From assembly GCA_035515475.1 (NCBI GenBank), contig DATJBF010000001.1, positions 1 to 24,092 of the forward strand: a stretch of 24,092 nucleotides of DNA. Reading direction: 5' to 3'. The notes beneath the pieces are model-generated. The model ran no database searches. It was not told where the DNA came from and worked only from the letters and a program-made list of their open reading frames with translations. Shown piece after piece: positions 1-6,992 of the stretch (position 1 is the stretch's first letter; the number at the start of each line of letters is the position of its first letter). The position numbers and the translations under genes are program-made. Source of the DNA: DATJBF01 sp035515475 (lineage in GTDB: Bacteria > Verrucomicrobiota > Verrucomicrobiia > Palsa-1439).

Positions 1-1
1 G

Positions 2-811
2 CGCCTGAGCGGGGGCGTGGTCAATCCGCACGAGCCCGAAGCGCAGTGGCGGCGCAAGGGCCCGGACAAGATGTGGATCGGCTACCAGGTGCAAGTGGCC
101 GAGACTGCGGCGGAGCAGCCGCTGCCAGCCGCAGAACCGACGCGGCAGTTTCTGACGGCAGTGGAAACGCAAAGCGCTCTGGCTAGCGACGAAGCGGGAT
201 TGGAGCAAGTGTTGACGGCCCAAGAGGCGGCGGGACAAGACAAGCCCAGCCAGTTGTATGTGGACGGAGCGTATGTGAGCGCGGCGGTGATGGCGGCGGC
301 GCGGGCGCAGGACTGGGAATTGGTCGGACCGGCCCAGCCCAGCGCGGCCACGGGCACGGGTTATCGAGCCGAGCGGTTTGTGGTGAGCATCGCTCAGCGA
401 CAAGCGCTGTGTCCGGCGGGACAGATCAGCACGCAATGCAGTCGGCTGGAGGAAGCGGCGACGGGAAAGGTCCAGTACCGCTTCGAGTGGAGTTGGCGCT
501 GTCACGCATGCGCCCAGCGGGCCGCGTGCGTGGGTGCGGGGCAGGCGCATCGCAGTTTGGTAGTGGGCGAACATCACGATCTGTTGCAGGCGCGACGGCG
601 AGAGATGTCGACCAGCGCGTTTGCAGGACGGATGAAACGGCGCGCGGCGATCGAAGGCACGATCAGCGAATTGGTCCGGCGTTTCGGGTTGCGGCAGGCG
701 CGTTATCGAGGGCGGCGGAAGGTGGCGTTACAGAACTGGTTGATCGGCGCGGCGTGCAACGTGAAACGCTGGCTGCGACTGACTGCGTGGAAATTGGAAG
801 CGGTGACGTAA
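2..811 (+). CDS. IS1182-like transposase, 5'-truncated by window edge
   Basis: The frame is open from the first complete codon (reads RLSGG before a GTG at 17), so the visible part is the C-terminal two thirds of a DDE transposase that would cut and join insertion-sequence ends. The segment NPHEPEAQWRRKG...WIGYQVQVAET matches the HDPEAR...GYKVHLTET region typical of IS1182/IS5-like enzymes. Counting from the GTG at 17, YVDGAY (Asp83) fits the second catalytic Asp, and AAIEGTISELVRRFGLRQARYRG (Glu213) fits the catalytic Glu with the usual C-terminal tail. A cysteine set (132, 162, 165, 171) is the zinc-ribbon-like insert seen in many of these proteins. The first catalytic Asp would lie outside the window, so intactness cannot be judged. 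Confidence 0.85.
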   Translation, partial: RLSGGVVNPHEPEAQWRRKGPDKMWIGYQVQVAETAAEQPLPAAEPTRQFLTAVETQSALASDEAGLEQVLTAQEAAGQDKPSQLYVDGAYVSAAVMAAARAQDWELVGPAQPSAATGTGYRAERFVVSIAQRQALCPAGQISTQCSRLEEAATGKVQYRFEWSWRCHACAQRAACVGAGQAHRSLVVGEHHDLLQARRREMSTSAFAGRMKRRAAIEGTISELVRRFGLRQARYRGRRKVALQNWLIGAACNVKRWLRLTAWKLEAVT

Positions 812-959
812 AGGTCGTCGCCCGGTTTGTGCCGCAGCACCGACGTAGCGGAACCGAAATACCGGGCCCCCTTCCTCCACGTTTACAGATGGGCACGCAC
901 AAACAGTAATTCGCTGCATCCTCGAAGAGGGAGTTCTTCAGCGGAATCGAAAAATTAGA

Positions 960-997
960 CTTGACCCCTAGCCGTTTACTTGACCCCTAGCCGCTTA
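960..997. repeat. 19-bp tandem repeat, two copies
   Basis: Two adjacent 19-bp units (960-978 and 979-997) both begin cttgacccctagccg and differ at one position (ttta versus ctta at the end). They lie between the transposase and the nucleotidyltransferase pair. They may be leftover end sequence of a mobile element or an operator, but nothing in the sequence decides between these. Confidence 0.75.
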
Positions 998-1088
998 GTA
1001 AAGACGCGAGCGTGATTCTGCCGACTGCGCCCATTTCGTCGTCGCGGAAACCGCGGATTGAAACCACGGAGGCGCAGAGAACTCGGGG

Positions 1089-1117
1089 TTGTTGGCCGAC
1101 ATGGCTCTTGCTATACT
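1089..1117 (+). promoter_or_regulatory. Probable sigma70-type promoter of the small ORF/nucleotidyltransferase pair
   Basis: TTGTTG (1089-1094) and TATACT (1112-1117) are separated by 17 bp. Transcription would begin around 1124, only a few bases before the ATG at 1127, so the mRNA would be leaderless or nearly so; this agrees with the lack of a clear ribosome binding site there. Confidence 0.4.
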
Positions 1118-1126
1118 GGATCAGTC

Positions 1127-1309
1127 ATGAATCTGCACCTCGATGAAACGATCCGACGCAACGCTCGCAAGACGCCTGACGAGCGTGTCGAGACGTTGAT
1201 GGCCGCCTTGCGCGAAGTGGAAGCGCGCGGCCTCTGGCCGAAGGTTGACCGCAAAGCCAAGGAGCGGCGCATCCTGTGTTCGATCCGCGAAAAATCATCG
1301 AGGCGCTAA
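1127..1309 (+). CDS. Small charged protein upstream of and overlapping a nucleotidyltransferase gene
   Basis: This is a 60-codon ORF starting at the ATG at 1127 (MNLHLDETIRRNARKTPDER...). It is rich in Arg, Lys and Glu, lacks a signal peptide or membrane segment, and residues 15-35 look helical. I do not recognise the family. Its last 34 bases overlap the start of the nucleotidyltransferase gene in another frame, which suggests translational coupling. Small genes in this position often encode the partner of a nucleotidyltransferase in toxin-antitoxin modules, so a role as partner or antitoxin is an inference from context. The promoter lies almost directly on its start codon. Confidence 0.5.
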   Translation: MNLHLDETIRRNARKTPDERVETLMAALREVEARGLWPKVDRKAKERRILCSIREKSSRR

Positions 1310-1740
1310 ATCGGCACAAGGTCGAGTACATCACCATCGGCGGGTTTGCCGCCACGCTGTACGGCTGTCCCGAACAAACATTCGACCTCGATATTCTGTA
1401 CGCCGACAACCCGGCCAACCGCCAACACCTGCTCGCCGCCTTGACTGAGATCGAAGCGAGATGGGACGAGCCGCTGTCGGATTCAGTCTTGCAGCGGCAG
1501 CCTATATTCGCGTTGAACACTAAATTCGGTGACCTCGATATCCTTAGCGAAGTGCTCGGCGTTGGAACGTACGAACAGGCGAGATCAAGTGTCCAGTCCA
1601 TGGCAGTGGGCAACGAGCCCGTGGCAATTCTGGATTTGCCAACTTTGATTGCGACGAAAGAAGCGGCTGGCGATCCCAATCCACGCAAACGTTCGGCGTT
1701 AGATTACCTAAAGGCACTCCGGCAGCGGGAAACGCGCTAA
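1276..1740 (+). CDS. MNT-like nucleotidyltransferase (toxin-antitoxin type)
   Basis: This 154-residue protein has the polymerase-beta nucleotidyltransferase core: an N-terminal helix, then GGFAATLYG (residues 22-30), the metal-binding DLD pair (Asp37, Asp39), and a third acidic strand GDLDIL (Asp86/Asp88). Such minimal enzymes transfer AMP or another nucleotide to proteins or RNA and are often part of MNT/HEPN-like or AbiEii-like modules. The start is GTG at 1276, with AAGGAG at 1259-1264 about 11 bases upstream. The gene overlaps the small upstream ORF by 34 bases. Its stop codon overlaps the stop of the convergent cupin gene within CTAA (1737-1740). No HEPN-domain gene is adjacent, so the true partner is uncertain. 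Confidence 0.8.
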   Translation: MFDPRKIIEALNRHKVEYITIGGFAATLYGCPEQTFDLDILYADNPANRQHLLAALTEIEARWDEPLSDSVLQRQPIFALNTKFGDLDILSEVLGVGTYEQARSSVQSMAVGNEPVAILDLPTLIATKEAAGDPNPRKRSALDYLKALRQRETR

Positions 1741-2174
1741 GCTTCCTGCGGCATCGCGGGAACCAGCCCATGCTCCAACAGGACCGCTTTCAGCTTTTCA
1801 ACATCGGGCGGGCCGCCGGCGTTCACGATGGCGGCCGCCTCCTTGAAGAAATCCGGGCCGAGGAGCGCCGGAGTAATGATGGCCAGCGCCTTCACATCGG
1901 TCTGCTTCAGGTTGTTGAAACCATGAACCGCTCCGCGCGGAATGAAACAGGATTCCCCGGGGCCAATGTCCACCGGTTTCCCTTCCACGGTGAACGTCAC
2001 CACGCCGTCGACTCCGTAAATGGTCTCGTCGTATTGCTTGTGGTAATGAGGCACCGGCACCTTCGCGCCAACCGGGACGGTGAATTCAAACATCGCCACG
2101 GCACCGTTCGTGTCGACGGATTCGAGCAGAAACCGTATCCCAATTTGCCCCACCTGGATAATGTCGTCGTTCAT
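1737..2174 (-). CDS. Cupin domain protein (second gene of cupin pair)
   Basis: This is a 145-residue single-domain cupin. PVPHYHKQYDETIYGVDG (about residues 40-57) is cupin motif 1 with its His and Glu metal ligands, and PGESCFIPRGAVHGFNN (about 72-88) is motif 2 with the last His. The C-terminal helix (FFKEAAAIVNAGG...) is typical of small stand-alone cupins, which can be isomerases, dioxygenases or sugar/ligand sensors; the substrate cannot be told. It starts with ATG at 2174, 12 bases after the stop of the other cupin gene, so the two are probably co-transcribed. Confidence 0.85.
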   Translation of the reverse strand: MNDDIIQVGQIGIRFLLESVDTNGAVAMFEFTVPVGAKVPVPHYHKQYDETIYGVDGVVTFTVEGKPVDIGPGESCFIPRGAVHGFNNLKQTDVKALAIITPALLGPDFFKEAAAIVNAGGPPDVEKLKAVLLEHGLVPAMPQEA

Positions 2175-2186
2175 AGTTGCTTCATC

Positions 2187-2663
2187 TCACTGGAGCGGCG
2201 GCCCGACGAGTTCGATTCCATATTTGGCTGCGGCGGCCTTCAACTTCTCGATGGCGTCGGCGGATGGCGGTCCCGCCGGCGGCGGCAACTCGGGGCGTTC
2301 TGCCGGGCGGCTCACGGCGCGCACGAAGCGTTCGAAATCCCCGCGCACGGTGATCGTCAGGCAGCGGCCTCCTTGTGGTGACTCAACTCGGTAGGTGTGC
2401 GGTACGCCCTTCGGTGCGAGCAGGATAGCGCCGGGGCCGACTCGCTGCTCTTGGTCCTGAACCTTCACACGGTATTCGCCCTCCAGGATTTGGAAGAGCT
2501 CATCCTCCGTGCGATGAAGATGCAGAGGTGCTGAAGAGCCATACGGCATCCGATGCTCAAGGACGGAGATGCCATCTTGGCCGGCCGACGTAGACACGCG
2601 GATTGTGACCAGCGCGTCTAGAAACCATAATTGATTCGCAGGAACAGACTTGGTCATGGGCAT
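2187..2663 (-). CDS. Cupin domain protein (first gene of cupin pair)
   Basis: This 158-residue cupin has motif 1 in APLHLHRTEDELFQILEGEY (about residues 45-64: two His and one Glu ligand) and motif 2 in PGAILLAPKGVPHTYR (about 77-92). The tail contains a proline-rich linker (ERPELPPPAGPP) and a last helix ending KYGIELVGPPLQ, a layout seen in quercetin-dioxygenase-like cupins of unknown substrate. Two in-frame ATGs (2663 and 2657) are possible; neither has a strong ribosome binding site. Similarity in fold and tail layout to the next gene suggests an old tandem duplication, but the sequences have diverged widely. Confidence 0.85.
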   Translation of the reverse strand: MPMTKSVPANQLWFLDALVTIRVSTSAGQDGISVLEHRMPYGSSAPLHLHRTEDELFQILEGEYRVKVQDQEQRVGPGAILLAPKGVPHTYRVESPQGGRCLTITVRGDFERFVRAVSRPAERPELPPPAGPPSADAIEKLKAAAAKYGIELVGPPLQ

Positions 2664-2802
2664 CAGTCTGCTAAACGACCAATCCCGAATGCACGGAGCA
2701 TTGTAGCCGCCCCGCTCAGCCGGGGCGTTTTCCGGACACGGCGATCGCGTGAGGCCACGTTACCGCGGCCAACGCGGCTCACGTCGCAGAGCGCCCAGCC
2801 AG

Positions 2803-2891
2803 AGGCGGGTAAACGTGGCTACAACTGGAGGGCCATCCCGCCATGGCGGGATCGTGGCCGCGCTCCTGAACGGACGCGACGGAGCGCGTCC
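2803..2891. repeat. Cluster of intergenic palindromes and repeat fragments
   Basis: This stretch beside the DUF1059 gene contains the 12-mer aggcgggtaaac (2803-2814, seen again at 3164-3175), the 10-mer gctacaactg (2818-2827, seen again at 5221-5230), an 18-bp perfect palindrome atcccgccatggcgggat (2835-2852), and a stem-loop ggacgcg-acggag-cgcgtcc (2872-2891). It has no T-run and so does not look like a terminator. It resembles REP-like or miniature mobile repeat DNA. Confidence 0.6.
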
Positions 2892-2901
2892 CTCCAATGC
2901 C

Positions 2902-3078
2902 CTACTTCACGTCGTGAACGAGCTTCTTCACCTTCTCGATCATCTCGGCCGGGATATCCTTAAAGCCGTGATCCTTTTGGGCGTGCGCCTTTACTTTCTT
3001 CATCAGCTCGTCCATGTTCTCGGCTCGCGCGACAAAGTCGCAGTCCACTCCGGCATCTCGACAACGGACCTCTTTCAT
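2902..3078 (-). CDS. DUF1059 family small protein
   Basis: This 58-codon gene begins at the ATG whose complement lies at 3076-3078, with a near-perfect AGGAGG ribosome binding site (complement of 3084-3089) 5 bases upstream. The product starts MKEVRCRDAGVDCDFVARAE and continues with a helix and KAHAQKDHGF, the layout of the DUF1059 family (N-terminal CRD...CDFVARG, then an ...HA...HG motif). Its function is unknown; members are small soluble proteins. The two cysteines (residues 6 and 13) are the family's conserved pair. The stop codon lies 10 bases from a stem-loop repeat. Confidence 0.85.
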   Translation of the reverse strand: MKEVRCRDAGVDCDFVARAENMDELMKKVKAHAQKDHGFKDIPAEMIEKVKKLVHDVK

Positions 3079-3582
3079 TGTGGCCTCCTGTTGATTGCGG
3101 GCCGTGCCCTGAATGTGACGGACTCGGAAGCAAGGCCGCTCCCGAGCGGAACGGCGCCGCCCCAGGCGGGTAAACTTCCCGTCCTGTTATCCCAAATCAG
3201 GGCAATGCCAGCCAATGACCCGAATGCCCTTAAGGTCTCACCGAATTGGCCGAATGCAAAATCTTTTTAGTGAGCGGCGCTCAAGGTCGCATCTCGTTGT
3301 TCCGGATTTACCGATCATTGGAGAACCAACAACGACTGAGATGCTTCGACGGGCTCAGCATGACAGCTTTGAAAGTCTTTGGGATCAGCCCTGCCTCTGG
3401 ACACGGTCACGAATACCGACTTGATCCGGGTGAGAAACAGGCGCATGCCAGAAGCGGCGCGGTTGAAATAGCGAGCCGGGCGGTGCCTTGACAACCGTCG
3501 TCAGCTCGGCCACGATGGTCGGGCAACGAGATTCAGTTGGCGAGGCTTCGAAGGATTGGGAACAAGCTTGGATGTTTGACCC
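3079..3582. other. Gene-free repeat-rich stretch
   Basis: About 500 bases lie between the divergent DUF1059 and lipoprotein genes. I see no ORF with protein-like composition. The stretch holds a second copy of the 12-mer aggcgggtaaac (3164-3175) and, around 3339-3364, a segment reading gatgcttcgacgggctcag that resembles a short sequence commonly scattered in intergenic DNA of environmental bacteria. No clear promoter stands out. Confidence 0.5.
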
Positions 3583-4272
3583 ATGCACAGGCTGAGGCTC
3601 TTCATTACTGGTTTGGCTCTTCTGCCAATTCTTGCCAGCGGTTGCGGCAAGACTCAGACGCCGGCCAGCTCTCCTTCGGCTGCCCCGACGCGCGCCGCTC
3701 CGGCCGCAAACCGGCCTTCGCTCACGGATTCGGCAGGCAGCCATGAGCTGACCGCCCTGGCACCGGTTGACAGTTCCACCACGGCGCCGCAGTTATCTGT
3801 CGCGAGCGAGACCGCGAGCAACCCGGAGCCGACTTTGCCACAAGTGGGTGACACCCCAATTCAGAACCTGGACATTAGGTTGCAGCAGGCGCTCAACAAT
3901 TTCCACGAGGCGGCGGGCAAGAACGATCGGTCCACGATGGCCAGCGACATCGTGAAGCTGGCGGACGCCGGCGTTCCCAAACAGCAAATCGCCAGCGCAT
4001 TGGGTTATATGTTTCGCGACGAAAACAGCGTGGACGTCAAGACCGACATCCTTGACGAATTGGGCGACCTCGACGATGCGTCGGCATTCGATCAGATCGT
4101 TCCGGCATTGGATTCAAGACAACCCGATGAGGTCCGCACCGCCGCCATCGAGGCGCTGGATTCATTGGGCGACAAGCGAGCCCTCGCCGTGTTGCAGCCG
4201 CTCCTCACGGATCGCGATGGGGATATCCGCGACGCCGCACAAACGGCCATCGATTCGCTGAACGATCAGTGA
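3583..4272 (+). CDS. Lipoprotein with C-terminal HEAT-like repeats
   Basis: This is a 229-residue protein. The N-terminus is a lipoprotein signal peptide (hydrophobic LFITGLALLPI) ending in the lipobox LASGC, so cleavage before Cys21 and lipid anchoring are predicted. Residues 25-100 are a Pro/Ala/Ser/Thr-rich spacer with no fold. From about 100 on there are helical pairs, and the last 80 residues contain HEAT/PBS-lyase-type repeats (DEVRTAAIEALDSLGDKRAL, then DGDIRDAAQTAIDSL). Such repeats bind proteins; a scaffold role in the envelope is an inference. No strong ribosome binding site precedes the ATG, but the signal peptide supports this start. Confidence 0.75.
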   Translation: MHRLRLFITGLALLPILASGCGKTQTPASSPSAAPTRAAPAANRPSLTDSAGSHELTALAPVDSSTTAPQLSVASETASNPEPTLPQVGDTPIQNLDIRLQQALNNFHEAAGKNDRSTMASDIVKLADAGVPKQQIASALGYMFRDENSVDVKTDILDELGDLDDASAFDQIVPALDSRQPDEVRTAAIEALDSLGDKRALAVLQPLLTDRDGDIRDAAQTAIDSLNDQ

Positions 4273-4644
4273 ATCGTGACGCGGCGCGGCCGATCCATTG
4301 TATGCGCCTGACGCAGGGGGCCCAACCTCATACGCCTTTTCCGTCTCAGCCCCCGACGCGCGGCTGGTCAGGTGAAAACAGCGTGCCCGATGAGTCTTGA
4401 CGCACCACCGAAATTGTGAAAGCCTCGTAAGAGTGAGGCCGAAAGACTCGCCAGCCAGGTTTCGGGATCGAGTCGAAGGCGCGAATGAGCCCAACGATTT
4501 ACCTGGCCCTCAGCAGCGTGTCCAATCCTGAACGCAATCCGAGCTCGTGTAGCTGCTCATCGGGCTCGGGACGGATCGTGTACAGAGGCGTTCGCCATGC
4601 GCACTTCAGCCGGCCAACAACACAACCCTGAAAGGAGATGTACC
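4273..4644. other. Gene-free stretch upstream of secreted protein
   Basis: About 370 bases show no convincing gene on either strand. A minus-strand reading frame near 4502-4594 gives a protein-like stretch (IRPEPDEQLHELGLRSGLD), but it lacks a sensible start and family match. No hairpin with a T-run follows the lipoprotein gene. Confidence 0.45.
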
Positions 4645-5166
4645 ATGAGAAAAAGCCCTCGCATAGTTTTCTGCCTGGCATCATTCATCGCGGTGCTCAT
4701 CGGACAGATGACCGCGCTCGGCGCTACCACCAACGCGGTTTATGACGTAACCTCGATATCGATGTTCAAAGTCGGCAAGCTCCACGTTACCGTAACAAAT
4801 GCGGCAACCAGTGCGTTTCTGAGCGACGGGACCTGTGATTTGGATCTCGGCAGCTATCATTTCACGGGAGACTACGCCGTGACACCTAACGGCAAGCAGG
4901 TCGCCCTCACTCTGGATACCGACGGCAAGGCGGCGCTTGAAAGCAATGTCGTTGATTTAATTGAAAGTTACGCTTCCGGGGCTACGGTCTCTGTCACAGG
5001 CGCTCGAGTCTCCAAGATTTCCATCAAAAGTGGAGCACCGTTCAAGGCGACCGATACTGTTCGCGGGAAACTGAGTGAGACTGTCGGTGGCAGACTCAGG
5101 AAAAGGGGGTTCAGCCTCAAGACCCTCTGGACGGACTGGGAGTTGGTCTCGGGCACGAACCTCTGA
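4645..5166 (+). CDS. Secreted protein of unknown function
   Basis: This is a 173-residue protein starting at ATG 4645, chosen because AAAGGAGA (4631-4638) sits 6 bases upstream. Residues 1-27 form a Sec signal peptide (KSPR, then a hydrophobic core IVFCLASFIAVLIG and ALGA for cleavage). The mature part is rich in Thr, Val and Asp and alternates like beta strands (KLHVTVTNAATSAFLSDG; NGKQVALTLDTDGKAAL). The C-terminal 30 residues are basic. I do not recognise a family. Its size and beta-rich style resemble the secreted proteins encoded at 15776-16369 and 16646-17317, but I cannot align them with confidence. Confidence 0.7.
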   Translation: MRKSPRIVFCLASFIAVLIGQMTALGATTNAVYDVTSISMFKVGKLHVTVTNAATSAFLSDGTCDLDLGSYHFTGDYAVTPNGKQVALTLDTDGKAALESNVVDLIESYASGATVSVTGARVSKISIKSGAPFKATDTVRGKLSETVGGRLRKRGFSLKTLWTDWELVSGTNL

Positions 5167-5296
5167 TCGAATCAACGGCGTCTTCTCACACGTGGGCGGC
5201 ATGTTCCATGTGACGTGACCGCTACAACTGTCGTGCGAGATTCTTCTCCCGCCGAGCCGGATCAGAATGACAACGTTGGCGGCGAACGACACAGTC

Positions 5297-5316
5297 GGCC
5301 GCGACGGAGCGCGGCC
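5297..5316. repeat. Stem-loop repeat related to the one at 2872-2891
   Basis: ggccgcg-acggag-cgcggcc forms a 7-bp stem with a 6-base loop. The loop is identical to that at 2872-2891, and one stem pair differs on both sides (A-T there, C-G here). The shared 10-mer gctacaactg lies upstream at 5221-5230. It lies between a secreted-protein gene and the pqiA-like gene, without a T-run. Confidence 0.65.
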
Positions 5317-5391
5317 CTGCCGATGACTTGCGCGGCACAACCGACGGCGCGCGTGACGTTTGGCGGAAAATCAGTATGGTAATAGACCACC

Positions 5392-5886
5392 ATGTCGAAC
5401 TCGCTGCGAGGTCGCTATCCCCGACGCTTCGAGGTGCCGCTGCTGATTCTGCTGTCGTTCGGTTTGCTGCTGATGGGCCTGTCCCGGCCGCTGATGAAGG
5501 TCGAGAAGATGGTGTTCTGGAAGAATGAATACTCGGTCCTCCAAGGCGTCAGGAGTCTGTGGGAACAGAGTCAGTACGCGCTGGCGACCATCCTGTTTTT
5601 CTTTTCGATCGTGTTTCCAGTAGTCAAACTGACCGCCCTCGCGTTGATCTGGTACATGCCCTTGCCGGAACAGAAGCGGCAGACAGGGCTGCATTGGCTG
5701 GGGCTGCTCGGCAAATGGTCCATGCTCGACGTGTTTGTGGTAGCCATCCTGATCGTGCTGGTGAAGCTCGGCCCACTGGCGAAAATCGAACCGCAACGGG
5801 GCCTGTATTGGTTTGCGGCGGCCATCCTGACGTCGATGATCACCAGCATGTACGTCGAACGGCTGGCGCGGAAAATGGGAAACTGA
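5392..5886 (+). CDS. PqiA-like integral membrane protein (single domain)
   Basis: This 164-residue protein has about four membrane helices (roughly 15-33, 60-87, 105-125, 138-155). The segment LLGKWSMLDVFVVAILIVLVKLG (about 104-126) is the signature of paraquat-inducible protein A, and FSIVFPVVKLTAL matches the second helix of that family. Proteobacterial PqiA has two such domains and works with the MCE protein PqiB in lipid traffic between membranes; this one has a single domain and no MCE-protein gene next to it, so its role is only a family inference. No clear ribosome binding site precedes the ATG. Confidence 0.8.
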   Translation: MSNSLRGRYPRRFEVPLLILLSFGLLLMGLSRPLMKVEKMVFWKNEYSVLQGVRSLWEQSQYALATILFFFSIVFPVVKLTALALIWYMPLPEQKRQTGLHWLGLLGKWSMLDVFVVAILIVLVKLGPLAKIEPQRGLYWFAAAILTSMITSMYVERLARKMGN

Positions 5887-5920
5887 CCCGGCGCGGCCGG
5901 CCGCGGCGAGAATTCACCCG

Positions 5921-5948
5921 TTGAAATCTCGCGAGTAGGGCTTATGGT
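5921..5948 (+). promoter_or_regulatory. Possible promoter of the MDR oxidoreductase gene
   Basis: TTGAAA (5921-5926) and TATGGT (5943-5948) have a 16-bp spacer containing the palindrome ctcgcgag (5928-5935). The -10 box matches consensus at four of six positions. The start codon follows about 20 bases downstream. Confidence 0.3.
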
Positions 5949-5968
5949 CTTCCTACCGGGGCCGCGCG

Positions 5969-6904
5969 ATGAAAGCCATTCGATTGCACAAGCAGGGCGG
6001 GCCGGAACAACTTGTTTTCGAAGATGCGCCCCTACCCGATCCGAAGGCCGACGAAGCTCTCGTGCGCGTGCACGCCGCGGCCATCACCCCGATGGAGCTG
6101 ACCTGGCCGGCCACGTATCGATACCCCGACGGCCGGGAACGGTTGCCAAGCATACCGGCTCACGAAGTCTCCGGCGTCGTCGAGTCTCTCGGCCCCGGCG
6201 CGAGCGAGGTCGGAATCGGCGAAGCCGTGTATGGCCTGATCGATTTTCCGCACGACGGCTGCGCGGCCGAGTATGCGGCCGTTCGCGCCGGCGATCTGGC
6301 GCCCAAGCCGCGCACAATCGACCACGTGCACGCGGCCGCCGTGCCCCTGTCGGCGCTCACCGCGTGGCAGGCGTTGTTCGATCACGCCAAGATCCGATCC
6401 GGCCAGCACGTGCTGATTCATGGAGCGGCGGGCGGAGTCGGCTCGTACGCCGTCCAACTGGCGCGCTGGAAAGGCGCCCACGTCGTCGCGACCGCGTCGG
6501 CCCGGCACGCGGCCCTGCTGCACGAACTCGGCGTCGAACGCCTCGTCGATTATGCCACGACGCCGTTCGAGCACGCCGTGAAGAATGTGGACGCGGTGTT
6601 CGACACCGTCGGCGGCGACACGCCCGAGCGGTCGTGGCGGGTCCTCAAACCCGGCGGCGTGCTCGTGTCCATCGTGCCGAATCCGTCGCACGAACGGGCC
6701 CGCGCCCAAGGGATCCGCTGCGTGTTCTTCATCGTGAACCCGAACCGCCGGCAACTCAGCCGAATTACCGAGTTGATCGACGCCGGGCACGTTCGCCCCA
6801 TCGTCGGCGCCGTCCTGCCGCTGGCGCAGGCGCGCGAAGCGTTCGAGCGCGGGCTGGCTGGACACAACCGCGGAAAATTCGTCCTCCGCGTCGCGGATGG
6901 TTGA
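5969..6904 (+). CDS. Zinc-independent MDR-family NADP-dependent oxidoreductase (quinone oxidoreductase-like)
   Basis: This 311-residue protein belongs to the medium-chain dehydrogenase/reductase superfamily. The N-terminal GroES-like domain (MKAIRLHKQGGPEQLVFEDAPLPDP..., IPAHEVSGVV at about 62-71) is followed by the Rossmann domain with HGAAGGVGSYAVQLAR (about 151-166) binding NADP. The catalytic and structural zinc cysteines of alcohol dehydrogenases are missing, which places it with quinone reductases and enoyl reductases that reduce small electrophilic carbonyls. The substrate is unknown. The downstream neighbour is convergent, so it is probably transcribed alone. Confidence 0.88.
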   Translation: MKAIRLHKQGGPEQLVFEDAPLPDPKADEALVRVHAAAITPMELTWPATYRYPDGRERLPSIPAHEVSGVVESLGPGASEVGIGEAVYGLIDFPHDGCAAEYAAVRAGDLAPKPRTIDHVHAAAVPLSALTAWQALFDHAKIRSGQHVLIHGAAGGVGSYAVQLARWKGAHVVATASARHAALLHELGVERLVDYATTPFEHAVKNVDAVFDTVGGDTPERSWRVLKPGGVLVSIVPNPSHERARAQGIRCVFFIVNPNRRQLSRITELIDAGHVRPIVGAVLPLAQAREAFERGLAGHNRGKFVLRVADG

Positions 6905-6992
6905 GTGCGGCGGCAGCATTCGCGTCCCTTCTCTGCCTTCGCGGGCATCACGTCTCGGGCGCGAGATGCTCCAACCGGCACCGATTGGTCCC

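Larger units (their letters stand above)
812..1126. other. Non-coding stretch downstream of transposase
   Basis: This 315-base stretch has no convincing gene. It should contain the right end of the insertion sequence, but the left end is outside the window, so the inverted repeat cannot be matched. It also holds a 19-bp tandem duplication (960-997), a piece reading ttgaaaccacggaggcgcag (1058-1077) that resembles a short sequence often scattered between genes in environmental bacterial genomes, and a likely promoter just before the next ORF. Confidence 0.6.

Noticed and set aside
1737..2663. Tandem cupins considered as part of a natural-product pathway
   Set aside because: There are no other biosynthetic genes nearby, and the neighbours are a toxin-type gene and repeat DNA.
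4499..4594. Protein-like minus-strand fragment ending GLRSGLDTLLRAR
   Set aside because: No start, ribosome binding site or family match; too short to support as a gene or relic.
5892..5905. GC-rich 14-bp palindrome after the pqiA-like gene
   Set aside because: It is a perfect palindrome with no loop and no T-run, so it does not work as a terminator; it may be chance in high-GC DNA.
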